The notes under the pieces: generated by a model
What the model was told of the DNA's origin: nothing
Seen by the model: the letters and a program-made list of their open reading frames with translations, nothing else
The model's database searches: none
Shown here: positions 42,623 through 51,390 of the stretch, one piece after another
How the letters are laid out: each line of letters starts with the position of its first letter
How positions within the stretch are numbered: the stretch's first letter is position 1
DNA from: Ignavibacteriota bacterium
GTDB taxonomy: Bacteria; Bacteroidota; Ignavibacteria; UBA10030; SZUA-254
DNA: 64,000 nucleotides
Assembly (NCBI GenBank): GCA_016212665.1
Contig: JACREZ010000006.1
Span: 62,001-126,000, forward strand
Direction: 5' to 3'
Program-made: the position numbers and the translations under genes

Positions 42623-44878
42623 TTATTTCATCATAAAAAATATTATTATCACACCAAGAAGAGCAAGCATGATATACGTTTGAACTTTTCCGGTTTGAGT
42701 TTTTCTCAACAAAATTCCTAAGAATCCGGAGAGGTATGCAACGCCATTCACCATTCCATCAACGACAAACTTATCAAATCCGCCGGCTCCACCCCAAAAC
42801 ATAAAGAGTGTAAGTAATCCTGCACATAATGCTCCAAGTCCGGACCAGACAGCATTCATAAATCCGGCATCAACCGGCATCAACCAGATGAACGAGTATG
42901 TTGCAACAACTGCCGAGACAAACAATCCGCCAAACATAAATACTTTCGCGTTGATTGGTTTTTCTTTCCAGTTTTGTTGGTACCCGAAGACGACTGCTTT
43001 TGTCCATGTCGCCGTACCATTGACCATTCCGTCCACGATTGTTTTGTCAAACCAGTTGAGGACTTTTGTAATGCCAAGTGTTCCACCAACGACGACGGAA
43101 CCGTACAACTCATCGAAATACCATTTGTTGTAGAGAAACTTGTGTAAGCCGGGCATTTTCGCGGCAACCGCATCTGCAGAAATTTTCTTTCGATAATATG
43201 TCAGATAGGAGGCATACATTCCGATAGCAGCGACGAGAAGCGATAATCCCATCGCAACATAATGCATGTGGTGCATCTCTTCTTCAAACTCATGCGGACC
43301 GATTGCTGCGGCTGATGCCGGAACAACTGATTCCGGTCGTTCAACTGCTTTTGCAAGCCAACCACTTGCTCCATCCAAAGGATTGAACGAAAAGAAAATC
43401 CAGAAACTCAGCGTTGCAAAAACGATTAACGGTATCGTCATCACTTTCGGTGATTCATGAATGTGTTCGATACGGTAACTATCCTGATGCTTTCCGAAGA
43501 ATGTCAGAAATATCATGCGCATCATATAAAACGCAGTCAGTCCTGCGACAAAGAACATCACGAATGGAATGAGCCAGTGACCCGTCGTCTTACCGAACGC
43601 TAGTGTTCCGGCAAGAATCATATCTTTGCTCAAAAATCCGGAGAACAAGGGAACGCCTGCAATTGCCGCAGTAAAAATTAGGAACACTTTGAACGTAATC
43701 GGCATCTTGTCTTTCAATCCACCCATGAAGCGCATGTCTTGCGGGTCGGTGTGGTGGTCGTGCATGTGGTGCGTGGCATGATGCATTGCATGGATGACGG
43801 AGCCGGAACCAAGAAACAATCCTGCTTTGAACATTGCGTGCGTTACAAGATGAAAGAATCCCGCTGTATATGCGCCGACTCCAAGTCCGACAACCATGAA
43901 GCCAAGTTGCGAAACAGTCGAGTACGCAAGAACTTTTTTGATGTCGTTCTGTGCGATAGCAATTGTTGCAGAGATGAACGCCGTAATCATGCCAACGTAT
44001 GCAATGACTGTAAGTGCATCGGCAGTCATCATCGGAAATGTTCGTGCGACGAGATAGACTCCTGCGGCGACCATCGTTGCGGCGTGGATAAGTGCGCTGA
44101 CCGGCGTCGGGCCTTCCATTGCATCAGGCAACCAAACATGTAACGGGAATTGTGCCGATTTTCCAATCGCACCGCAGAATATTAAAACACCTGCGGCAGT
44201 CAGCCATGCTTCACTCCCCATCGGAATTTGACCTGAACCGATTGCATCAAATATTTCTTTGAAGCCGAAGGTGTGGAATGTGTAGTATAAAATCATGATG
44301 CCGGTGAACATTCCGATGTCGCCGATACGGTTGACAACAAATGCCTTCTTTGCTGCATCCGATGCCGATTTCTTTTCGTACCAATGTCCAATCAACAAAT
44401 ACGAACTTAACCCGACGAGTTCCCAGCCGACATACATCAAAAAGAAGTTACTCGTGAGAACAATGATGAGCATCGAAAACGTGAAGATACTCAGATAGGC
44501 AAAATATCGTGAGTACCGGACATCTCCGTGCATGTAACCAGTGGAAAATAAATGCACGAGTGCGCTGACAAGCGTAACCACCACCAGCATAATCGCCGAC
44601 AGATTGTCAATCGTAAATCCGAGATTCATGGTGAGCGGACCGATGAGCGGTACGTTACCAAAATCAACCCATTGAAATGTCGTTACAATCGGTTCTTCGA
44701 TTTGTAGTTTGCCATAGAGAACGATAACCGAAAACAGAAGGCAAACAAACAGAACCGTTGTTCCGAATTTATCGCTGAGGAAAGATATTTTCTTTCCAAA
44801 GAAAATTTGGATGACAAAACTTGCAATCGGCAAGAGCAGAATCGCAAGTGAGAGATTGATTAATAAATGTTCGTTCAT
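42623..44878 (-). CDS. nuoL: NADH-quinone oxidoreductase subunit L
   Basis: A 751-residue proton-pumping subunit with about 16 transmembrane segments and the long lateral helix. Motifs: VGWELVGLSSYLLIGHWYEK, LPDAMEGPTPVSALIHAATMVAAGVYL and IKKVLAYSTVSQLGFM. It is longer than most bacterial NuoL (about 610-660). The extra length lies in the C-terminal third (about 455-640) with a second set of hydrophobic segments. Confidence 0.94.
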   Translation of the reverse strand: MNEHLLINLSLAILLLPIASFVIQIFFGKKISFLSDKFGTTVLFVCLLFSVIVLYGKLQIEEPIVTTFQWVDFGNVPLIGPLTMNLGFTIDNLSAIMLVVVTLVSALVHLFSTGYMHGDVRYSRYFAYLSIFTFSMLIIVLTSNFFLMYVGWELVGLSSYLLIGHWYEKKSASDAAKKAFVVNRIGDIGMFTGIMILYYTFHTFGFKEIFDAIGSGQIPMGSEAWLTAAGVLIFCGAIGKSAQFPLHVWLPDAMEGPTPVSALIHAATMVAAGVYLVARTFPMMTADALTVIAYVGMITAFISATIAIAQNDIKKVLAYSTVSQLGFMVVGLGVGAYTAGFFHLVTHAMFKAGLFLGSGSVIHAMHHATHHMHDHHTDPQDMRFMGGLKDKMPITFKVFLIFTAAIAGVPLFSGFLSKDMILAGTLAFGKTTGHWLIPFVMFFVAGLTAFYMMRMIFLTFFGKHQDSYRIEHIHESPKVMTIPLIVFATLSFWIFFSFNPLDGASGWLAKAVERPESVVPASAAAIGPHEFEEEMHHMHYVAMGLSLLVAAIGMYASYLTYYRKKISADAVAAKMPGLHKFLYNKWYFDELYGSVVVGGTLGITKVLNWFDKTIVDGMVNGTATWTKAVVFGYQQNWKEKPINAKVFMFGGLFVSAVVATYSFIWLMPVDAGFMNAVWSGLGALCAGLLTLFMFWGGAGGFDKFVVDGMVNGVAYLSGFLGILLRKTQTGKVQTYIMLALLGVIIIFFMMK

Positions 44879-44899
44879 GCTAATACAATCGGTTGAAAG

Positions 44900-45208
44900 T
44901 TATTCTTTCATCGTACTGATTTCATCAACGTTGACCGTTTTGAATCGTTGATAAATGTTCAGGACAATAGCGAGTGCAACGGCGGCTTCCGCGGCGGCAA
45001 GAATTATCACAAAAACTGCGGCGGCTTGTCCGTCCAATTTCATCCCGCCGTATTTTGAAAACGCTATGAAGTTGATGTTCGCCGAGTTCAAAATCAATTC
45101 GATACCCATGAGAACGAGGATTGCGTTCCGTCGCGTAATCACGCCGTACAATCCGAGCGAAAATAAAATCGCGCTGACGATGAGAAAATGTGTTAAGCCA
45201 ACTTGCAT
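44900..45208 (-). CDS. nuoK: NADH-quinone oxidoreductase subunit K
   Basis: A 102-residue membrane subunit with three transmembrane helices. The conserved acidic residues are in LVLMGIELILNSANINF and ILAAAEAAVALAIVLNIY. Normal size; it lies between nuoJ and nuoL. Confidence 0.95.
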   Translation of the reverse strand: MQVGLTHFLIVSAILFSLGLYGVITRRNAILVLMGIELILNSANINFIAFSKYGGMKLDGQAAAVFVIILAAAEAAVALAIVLNIYQRFKTVNVDEISTMKE

Positions 45209-45272
45209 TTCAATTCAAAGTGTTTTGAGTTTCGTGTTTTGAGTTTTGTGTTCTGTGCTTTGAGATTTATTA

Positions 45273-45770
45273 TTACACTGCCTTGTCTTTTCGGGCAATC
45301 ATCGCGGCACCAACGAGCGCAACTAAGAGAACAACTGAGGCAATTTCAAACGGCAACAGCCATGTTGTCATGAACATATTGCCAAGTTCGGCAGTTGTTG
45401 CATCAAATTCCATTGACGATGGGAGAACCCGCCAATCGGTAATGTAAAACACGCCACACAAGACTCCGGCAGTTGCGGCAACTATCATTGAAGCAGGAAC
45501 GGTTTGTAGCGTTCCGGTTTTCAGTTCTACATCAATAACTTTGTTTGTCAACATGACTCCGAACAACAATAGAACGAGAATGCCGCCAACGTAAATCAGC
45601 AACTGAGTTACAGCGAGAAAATCTGCATTGAGCAGAACATAAATTCCTGCAACGCCAAAAAACGTGAAGAGGAGCGAGAACGCCGAGTAAATAATGTTCT
45701 TCGAGAATACAACAATTGCGGCTGAACCAAGCGTAATGATTGCAAAGAAATAAAAAATCAGATCGTACAT
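45273..45770 (-). CDS. nuoJ: NADH-quinone oxidoreductase subunit J
   Basis: A 165-residue membrane subunit with five hydrophobic segments and the conserved FSLLFTFFGVAGIYVLLNADFLAVTQLLIYVGGILVLLLF core region that interacts with NuoK and NuoH. It starts 1 nt after the nuoI stop. A 64-bp simple-sequence gap precedes nuoK. Confidence 0.95.
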   Translation of the reverse strand: MYDLIFYFFAIITLGSAAIVVFSKNIIYSAFSLLFTFFGVAGIYVLLNADFLAVTQLLIYVGGILVLLLFGVMLTNKVIDVELKTGTLQTVPASMIVAATAGVLCGVFYITDWRVLPSSMEFDATTAELGNMFMTTWLLPFEIASVVLLVALVGAAMIARKDKAV

Positions 45771-45771
45771 G

Positions 45772-46455
45772 TTATGCTTTTGTCTCAGTTGGTTGAGGAG
45801 TTGGCGCTTCTGCTTTCACTTCGACAGGCGTTGGTACTGGAGTAGTCACAGGTTTCGGGGTGGCGGTTGCAACAGGAGTTGCAGGTTTTGCGGCAACGGG
45901 AGTTGCACCTGCTGGCGGAGCGGCTTTCGCGGCTGCAGCGGCGGCGGCTTTCTTTGCCGCGGCTTCTTTTTCCATCTCTGCTGCTTTTGCTTTCACATCG
46001 GCAATTTCACCTTGCGTGAGCGTTACGTAATTGTAAATCAAATCATGACGTTTGTATTCAGAAAACTCATACACGTCTGTCATCTTGATACATTCGGTCG
46101 GACATGGATACGTGCACAGCCCGCAGTAACAGCATTTGCCGATGTCAATAGTAAATTTCGTTACCCACAATTTTTTCTTCTGCCCGGTTGATGTCGTACC
46201 AAGGTCTTCTGTAGGAAGCGATTTTACTGTTTCGATGTCGAAGCAATTCACCGGGCAGGCGAGGTCGCATTGCAGACAGCCTATGCAATCATCCATGTTA
46301 ACATAGAGACGATTGCGCGAGCGTTCCGGAATTGGTCGGCGCACGTCAGGATATTGAATCGTTACCGTCGGTTTGAACATGTGCATGAACGTAATTTTCA
46401 TGCCTATCAAGATAGTCCAAACTGAAACGAAGATGTCGCGAAAATATTGTTGCAT
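45772..46455 (-). CDS. nuoI: NADH-quinone oxidoreductase subunit I (2x[4Fe-4S]) with Ala/Pro tail
   Basis: A 227-residue ferredoxin-like subunit. Two [4Fe-4S] motifs are CIGCLQCDLACPVNC and CCYCGLCTYPCPTEC. After about residue 155 it departs from the family and continues with an Ala/Lys coiled stretch, then a Pro/Thr/Val-rich low-complexity tail of roughly 50 residues. The tail has no counterpart in ordinary NuoI and may be a surface extension. Confidence 0.95.
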   Translation of the reverse strand: MQQYFRDIFVSVWTILIGMKITFMHMFKPTVTIQYPDVRRPIPERSRNRLYVNMDDCIGCLQCDLACPVNCFDIETVKSLPTEDLGTTSTGQKKKLWVTKFTIDIGKCCYCGLCTYPCPTECIKMTDVYEFSEYKRHDLIYNYVTLTQGEIADVKAKAAEMEKEAAAKKAAAAAAAKAAPPAGATPVAAKPATPVATATPKPVTTPVPTPVEVKAEAPTPQPTETKA

Positions 46456-46458
46456 ATA

Positions 46459-46719
46459 CTACTTTAACGGCTCAATAGATAATAATTCTTGGTCTTTCTT
46501 CAGTCGTTCCCAATTTTCGATTAACGCATTTCGATGTAACGAAGCCCATTCCGTTACAAGCCCAAGCACTCGTGGCGGAAGATTGCCTTCAATAACTGAG
46601 CAGTCTCGAATACCAATTTCTGCTGTATACTCACCGTACCTTGCATGAAAATGTGGTGGGTTATGGTCATCGTAATACATTGTTATAATTATTCCGAAAA
46701 ATCTAGAAATCTGTGGCAT
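46459..46719 (-). CDS. DUF4160 protein inside the nuo operon
   Basis: An 86-residue protein with the DUF4160 pattern [29 protein letters not shown]… and LGLVTEWASLHRNALIENW. DUF4160 is commonly encoded with DUF2442, as here (17-bp overlap). The pair behaves like a toxin-antitoxin or small regulatory module in gene-neighbourhood terms, but no function is established. It starts at 46719 and ends 4 bp before nuoI. Confidence 0.85.
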   Translation of the reverse strand: MPQISRFFGIIITMYYDDHNPPHFHARYGEYTAEIGIRDCSVIEGNLPPRVLGLVTEWASLHRNALIENWERLKKDQELLSIEPLK

Positions 46720-46999
46720 GAACTAATTGCACTTCTTTCCATTCTTCAAACGTCATCCCCTTTATTTTCAAGTAAAGAGAATTCGGACACAATTCCAAAG
46801 TTTCATTCCAAGCAATAGCATCTGTTTCTTTGTCAATATAGACGTTTTGAAAATCCACTTCTTTTTGCCATGCGTTAAAGACACCTTTCCCCGAAAGATG
46901 AGAAAGATTAACTTCACCTTGAGTTCCATCATCGTATGCTAACCAAATATAATAATTTGGCATTGCTCGAACTTGAAGTGGTCTTGGCATCTCGTTCAT
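46703..46999 (-). CDS. DUF2442 protein inside the nuo operon
   Basis: A 98-residue protein ([21 protein letters not shown]…) with the DUF2442 features LWLxFxDG-like and W…L…CPNSLYLK. I start at the ATG that overlaps the nuoH stop (ATGA), which gives normal family length. A longer open frame continues upstream inside nuoH. It overlaps the DUF4160 gene by 17 bp, so the two are coupled. Confidence 0.8.
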   Translation of the reverse strand: MNEMPRPLQVRAMPNYYIWLAYDDGTQGEVNLSHLSGKGVFNAWQKEVDFQNVYIDKETDAIAWNETLELCPNSLYLKIKGMTFEEWKEVQLVHATDF

Positions 47000-48015
47000 A
47001 GTAACGTCCACAATCCAACACCAACAACACAAACAAACGCCCAAGGGATTAACACTTTCCATGAGACGTACATCAGTTGGTCAACACGAAGCCGGGGCAA
47101 GGTCCATCGTAACCACATCTGAAGAAAAATAAAGAACATTCCTTTTGATAAAAACCAAAAGACGCCCCAAATCGGTCCGCCGAGAAAATCTCCGAACGGG
47201 CTGTTCCATCCGCCGAAGAATAATGTTGCGGCAATTGCCGAGACGGCAAACATGTTCGCATACTCAGCAAGGAAGAAGAGCGCGAACTTCATTCCGCTGT
47301 ATTCCGTGTGGTAACCGGCGACGAGTTCGGATTCCGCTTCGGGAATATCGAACGGCGTGCGGTTCGTTTCAGCAAGCGATGCGACAAAATAAATCAGGAA
47401 TGCGACAAACACGAACGGCGGATATTTAAAGACAAACCAATTCCAGAACCAGCCAGATTGTTGTTGATTGATTTCCTGCAGATTCAGTGAACCGGCAATC
47501 ATCACAACGACAAGAATTGCAATCGCCGTTGGAATTTCATAACTGATGATTTGCGCGGCTGAACGCATCGCACCGAACAGCGACCACTTGTTGTTCGATG
47601 ACCAACCCGCCATCAACAACCCTGCAACTACCACCGACGAAACTGCAATAACATAAAACAACCCGATGTTGATGTTGCTTCCAATGTAGGCACTGCTGAA
47701 AGGAATCGTCGCAAAAGCCGCATACGAACCGATGAAGACAACATACGGCGCGAGTAAATGCAACTTCTTATCAGCCGCCGCGGGAACGATGTCTTCTTTT
47801 TGAATGAGTTTCAGAATGTCGGCGATAGTTTGCGCCCATCCATGCCATCCTCCGGTGTACATCGGACCGAGACGGTCTTGCATGTGCGCTGAAACTTTTC
47901 GCTCAAGATAAACGGCAAAGAGCGCGTACGGAACAATCCACAACAACGGCACGAATGCCATGATTGTATAGACTAAAATTTCGTTGTCGAGAAAACTTTT
48001 TAAGAGTTGGTCCAT
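46996..48015 (-). CDS. nuoH: NADH-quinone oxidoreductase subunit H
   Basis: A 339-residue membrane subunit forming the quinone-cavity entrance. Conserved residues lie in [47 protein letters not shown] and [10 protein letters not shown]. The start at [12 protein letters not shown] (48015) is chosen, as it begins right after the nuoD stop. The open frame runs 21 codons further into nuoD. Confidence 0.95.
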   Translation of the reverse strand: MDQLLKSFLDNEILVYTIMAFVPLLWIVPYALFAVYLERKVSAHMQDRLGPMYTGGWHGWAQTIADILKLIQKEDIVPAAADKKLHLLAPYVVFIGSYAAFATIPFSSAYIGSNINIGLFYVIAVSSVVVAGLLMAGWSSNNKWSLFGAMRSAAQIISYEIPTAIAILVVVMIAGSLNLQEINQQQSGWFWNWFVFKYPPFVFVAFLIYFVASLAETNRTPFDIPEAESELVAGYHTEYSGMKFALFFLAEYANMFAVSAIAATLFFGGWNSPFGDFLGGPIWGVFWFLSKGMFFIFLQMWLRWTLPRLRVDQLMYVSWKVLIPWAFVCVVGVGLWTLL

Positions 48016-48016
48016 G

Positions 48017-49177
48017 TTACCTGTCCACTTCTCCAAGTACAATATCAATGCTTCCGAGAATTGCCACAACATCGGCAATCATATAGCCGCGGCAAATTTC
48101 GGGGCAAACGCTGAGATTGACAAATGCCGGTGAACGCGCTTTCACACGATACGGAGTGCCGGAGCCATCGCTCACAAGATAAAAACCAATCTCACCACGC
48201 GGCGATTCTGTTCTCACATAACAATCGCCGGCATTCGGTCGGATACGCTTCGGAATTGCCGACATAACATCGCCTTCGGAAATTTGTTCAAGCGCTTGCT
48301 CGATAATCCTGACACTCTGTTCCATCTCTCTCATGCGAACGATATATCTATCCCAACAATCACCGATTGTTCCGACTTCGCCTTTGCCGACACACACATC
48401 CCACTGAAAACGATTGTAAATTCCATAGGGGTCATCACGTCTCAAATCGAAATCAACACCTGAACCGCGAAGCATCGGACCGGAACAGGCGTACGAAACT
48501 GCAACATCAGCAGGAAGAACACCGACGTTTGCTGTTCGCTTGATAAAAATTTCGTTATAGGTAAGAAGGTCGTTGTATTCTTTGATTTGCGGTTTGAAGT
48601 ACGTGCAGAATTCTTTTGTTTTTTGAATGAAGTTGGGGGGTAAATCGTGTGAGACACCGCCAACCCAAATATAATTGTAAAGCAATCTCGCTCCACATGT
48701 CATTTCAAACAAATCGAGAATTAACTCCCGGTCGCGGAACATGTACAGGAACGGTGTGAACGCTCCGATGTCCAGGCCGTATGTTCCAAGCGCAACTAAG
48801 TGTGAAGCGATACGTTGCAACTCCGCCATAATAACGCGAATATATTCCACTCGCTCCGGAACCTGGAGGTTCAGGAGTTTTTCTGCGGTTAGAGCGTACG
48901 CCCAATCCATATTCATTGAGGCGAGATAATCTAGCCGGTCACAATAGGGAATCACTTGCTGATAGTTGTTCATCGCTTCCGAATGTTTCTCGAAACAGCG
49001 ATGCAAATATCCGAGTTGGGGAATTACATCAACTACAATTTCTCCATCAACCACCAACTCAAGCCGTAGCACACCGTGCGTTGACGGGTGTTGCGGTCCC
49101 ATGTTGATAATCATTTCTTCCGAGCGAAGTGTTCGCCCGGTTGAAGTTTTCAGTATGTCGCTTCCGGTTTCAAACAT
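48017..49177 (-). CDS. nuoD: NADH-quinone oxidoreductase subunit D, copy 2
   Basis: A 386-residue second NuoD with [20 protein letters not shown] near the N-terminus and [13 protein letters not shown] at the end. It clearly diverges from copy 1 at 3598-4848, so it is an old paralogue or a separately acquired operon, not a recent duplication. The stop is followed 1 nt later by nuoH. Confidence 0.95.
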   Translation of the reverse strand: MFETGSDILKTSTGRTLRSEEMIINMGPQHPSTHGVLRLELVVDGEIVVDVIPQLGYLHRCFEKHSEAMNNYQQVIPYCDRLDYLASMNMDWAYALTAEKLLNLQVPERVEYIRVIMAELQRIASHLVALGTYGLDIGAFTPFLYMFRDRELILDLFEMTCGARLLYNYIWVGGVSHDLPPNFIQKTKEFCTYFKPQIKEYNDLLTYNEIFIKRTANVGVLPADVAVSYACSGPMLRGSGVDFDLRRDDPYGIYNRFQWDVCVGKGEVGTIGDCWDRYIVRMREMEQSVRIIEQALEQISEGDVMSAIPKRIRPNAGDCYVRTESPRGEIGFYLVSDGSGTPYRVKARSPAFVNLSVCPEICRGYMIADVVAILGSIDIVLGEVDR

Positions 49178-49188
49178 TTATTTCTCAA

Positions 49189-49668
49189 TCAGTATGGAAC
49201 TTTCATTCCTTGATAATACTCAGGTACTTTGTAATCTTTTCTGAGCGGATGTCCTTCCCAATCTGTCGGAAGAAGTATGCGGCGCAAATCGGGATGACCG
49301 GTAAATGTAATTCCAACCAGATCGTATGCTTCACGCTCGTGCCAGTTCGCCGTCTTCCAGACCGATTCAACCGATGGAACTTCTGCTTTGTCTCTTGGTA
49401 CTTCTACCTTGATTGTCATCTTGTGCTTTTTGTTCATCGAAGCAAGATTATATACAACTCCGAGATTGCCCTTCCCCAAATCAATGCCACTCAGGCACAT
49501 TAAAAAATCTAATTGCAAGTCTGTATCATCGCGAAGAAAAAGCGCCACATCTTTCATTGATTCCGCTTTGACTTTTACAAACGGCTCAACAACACCTTCT
49601 GCTTTCGCATCGGTGATGATTTCACCAAATGTTGATTTGAGTTTTTCTATAATTTCTTGAGGAGTCAT
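49189..49668 (-). CDS. nuoC: NADH-quinone oxidoreductase subunit C, copy 2
   Basis: A 159-residue 30-kDa-type subunit with VWKTANWHEREAYDLVGI and HPDLRRILLPTDWEGHPLRKDY. It diverges from copy 1 at 5010-5495. It lies after the hicBA cassette and before nuoD. Confidence 0.94.
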   Translation of the reverse strand: MTPQEIIEKLKSTFGEIITDAKAEGVVEPFVKVKAESMKDVALFLRDDTDLQLDFLMCLSGIDLGKGNLGVVYNLASMNKKHKMTIKVEVPRDKAEVPSVESVWKTANWHEREAYDLVGITFTGHPDLRRILLPTDWEGHPLRKDYKVPEYYQGMKVPY

Positions 49669-49679
49669 TTATATTTGTT

Positions 49680-49904
49680 TTAAATCAATTCACGAAATTC
49701 TATTTCATTAATGCCCATTTGTCTGAGCATTTCATAGAATGTTCCTTTTGGAATATCGCGATGTCCTTTATGGCTTACACGCACTTGAAGAATATCTCCA
49801 TTCTCGACAATTTTTTCCCACGTCTCATGTTTCTCGGAACGAATCATTTGAAATCCTGCTTTCCTGAGCGCTTTACGCAACTGCTTGTAATTGTATGTGG
49901 CCAT
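49680..49904 (-). CDS. hicA: HicA-family toxin (mRNA interferase) inside the nuo operon
   Basis: A 74-residue dsRBD-like protein: YNYKQLRKALRKAGFQMIRSEKHETWEKI…VRVSHKGHRDIPKGTFYEMLRQMGI. The family's catalytic His is plausibly in the KHETWEK block, where other HicA proteins have GSH. The start lies inside the end of hicB (32-nt overlap). Confidence 0.8.
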   Translation of the reverse strand: MATYNYKQLRKALRKAGFQMIRSEKHETWEKIVENGDILQVRVSHKGHRDIPKGTFYEMLRQMGINEIEFRELI

Positions 49905-50238
49905 ACTTTACGTTTACCATTTCGAGTAGATCCCATTTTGATTTGCATTTCGAGATTACATCAATGTAAGGAAGATGATGTGCACGATTCGGACTCGAAG
50001 AAAATACTTGCTTTCTTTTATTATAATCATTTGCATATTCAGAAATGACTTCTAACATTGCATCAAGGGCTTTTTCTTTATCGTCCATCTCGGTTATTAA
50101 ATCCAGTTCAGTACACTTAGCCATGAATCGGTTTTCATCTTGAAGAATATACACAGTAAGCAAAGGTGGAAAAATTCGTTCAATTCTTTTGAACGAATGT
50201 ATCGGGGTTTTCCCTTTTGCTCTCACGACCCTACTCAT
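49873..50238 (-). CDS. hicB: HicB-like antitoxin inside the nuo operon
   Basis: A 121-residue protein with a partial RNase-H-like HicB fold (TVYILQDENRFMAKCTELDLITEMDDKEKALDAMLEVISEY). A positively charged N-terminus precedes it. No clear C-terminal DNA-binding domain was recognised. Its start follows the nuoB stop directly (TAG-ATG), so it depends on nuo transcription. The order hicB then hicA is the less common one. Confidence 0.75.
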   Translation of the reverse strand: MSRVVRAKGKTPIHSFKRIERIFPPLLTVYILQDENRFMAKCTELDLITEMDDKEKALDAMLEVISEYANDYNKRKQVFSSSPNRAHHLPYIDVISKCKSKWDLLEMVNVKYGHIQLQAVA

Positions 50239-50730
50239 CTACGCACTCTTCTTTGCTAAACTTTCTTTTCGAATTTTTTCCTGAAGTTTCATCAATCCTT
50301 CAATTAAGGCTTCAGGTCGAGGCGGACAACCGGGAACATACACATCAACCGGAATAATTCTATCTACACCTTTTAAAACATGGTAACCATGTTCCCAATA
50401 CGGACCGCCACAGTTGGAACAACTTCCCATCGAAATTACATAGCGCGGCTCCGACATTTGGTCGTACAACCGTTTGATACGGCTTGCCATTTTCAATGTA
50501 ACAGTTCCGGCGACAATCATCACATCTGATTGGCGCGGGGTCCCACGAAAGAAAATTCCGAATCTGTCAAGGTCGTAGTGTGAAGCGCCTGTCGCCATCA
50601 TTTCAATAGCGCAACAGGCAAGACCGAATTGCATTCCCCAGAGAGAAGAAAGTCTTGCCCAGTTCAGCAAGCTGTCCATGGAAGTAATGATAACATTGCT
50701 GTCGTTGAATTGTTTATCTAATAAACCCAT
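50239..50730 (-). CDS. nuoB: NADH-quinone oxidoreductase subunit B, copy 2
   Basis: A 163-residue N2-cluster subunit with [39 protein letters not shown] and [15 protein letters not shown]. All four cluster cysteines are present. The middle motif differs from copy 1 (CSNCGG against CTSSGG), which supports two separate complex I variants. Confidence 0.95.
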   Translation of the reverse strand: MGLLDKQFNDSNVIITSMDSLLNWARLSSLWGMQFGLACCAIEMMATGASHYDLDRFGIFFRGTPRQSDVMIVAGTVTLKMASRIKRLYDQMSEPRYVISMGSCSNCGGPYWEHGYHVLKGVDRIIPVDVYVPGCPPRPEALIEGLMKLQEKIRKESLAKKSA

Positions 50731-50734
50731 AAAA

Positions 50735-51175
50735 TTAAGCGGTAACTTCTTCGGAAAATGAAACGATTGGTTGCTTAGTAAGTTGTTGTTTTGGAGAAGT
50801 TGGTATTTCAGGAACCGGTTTATCCCATTCTAAATCGCCTTTTCCCCAAACATAGGCGTACCCGACAATGAGTATTGACAGGAAAATCATCATTTCTACA
50901 AAGGCAAACATACCGAGGTTTTTATAAACAACTGCCCAAGGAAATAAAAACACGACTTCAACATCAAAAATTAAAAAGATAAGAGCGGTAACGTAGAAGC
51001 GAATGTTGAATTTCACCCATGGGCTACCAACGGCTTCTTCGCCACATTCATACGTTGTTAATTTGTTCGGATACCAACGATGAGGTCGGATAATCCAGGC
51101 AAACACAAGTCCACCTAAAACAAAGATAGCTCCGACAATAAAGAAAATAAAAACTCGTCCGAATTCTGTTAGCAT
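50735..51175 (-). CDS. nuoA: NADH-quinone oxidoreductase subunit A, copy 2
   Basis: A 146-residue three-helix membrane subunit with [26 protein letters not shown] and [15 protein letters not shown]. This first gene of locus 2 has a roughly 25-residue hydrophilic C-terminal extension. It belongs to the ECGE-type NuoA, whereas copy 1 has YESGMPP. Confidence 0.94.
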   Translation of the reverse strand: MLTEFGRVFIFFIVGAIFVLGGLVFAWIIRPHRWYPNKLTTYECGEEAVGSPWVKFNIRFYVTALIFLIFDVEVVFLFPWAVVYKNLGMFAFVEMMIFLSILIVGYAYVWGKGDLEWDKPVPEIPTSPKQQLTKQPIVSFSEEVTA

Positions 51176-51324
51176 AATTGATGAGGAATTCTGGAGAAAA
51201 ATTGTGAGTACGTTTGGTCATTGTAACCAAGACGGATGCATGACTTCATAAATGCGGTTGCAAATATAGAAAGAATCAAATAGAAAACCAAAGCAATTTT
51301 TCATACAAATTACTCTTTATTAAA

Positions 51325-51366
51325 ATGAAAAAGCCATGCAACCCGTAAGTGTAAGTTGCATGGCTT
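51325..51366 (-). terminator. Rho-independent terminator of the pilus cluster
   Basis: On the minus strand the 11-bp stem AAGCCATGCAA/TTGCATGGCTT is followed by TTTTTCATTTT. It lies 25 bp after the last pilus gene and separates it from nuoA copy 2. Confidence 0.85.
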
Positions 51367-51390
51367 CGAAGGAGTATAGTTGTTTCTTAC

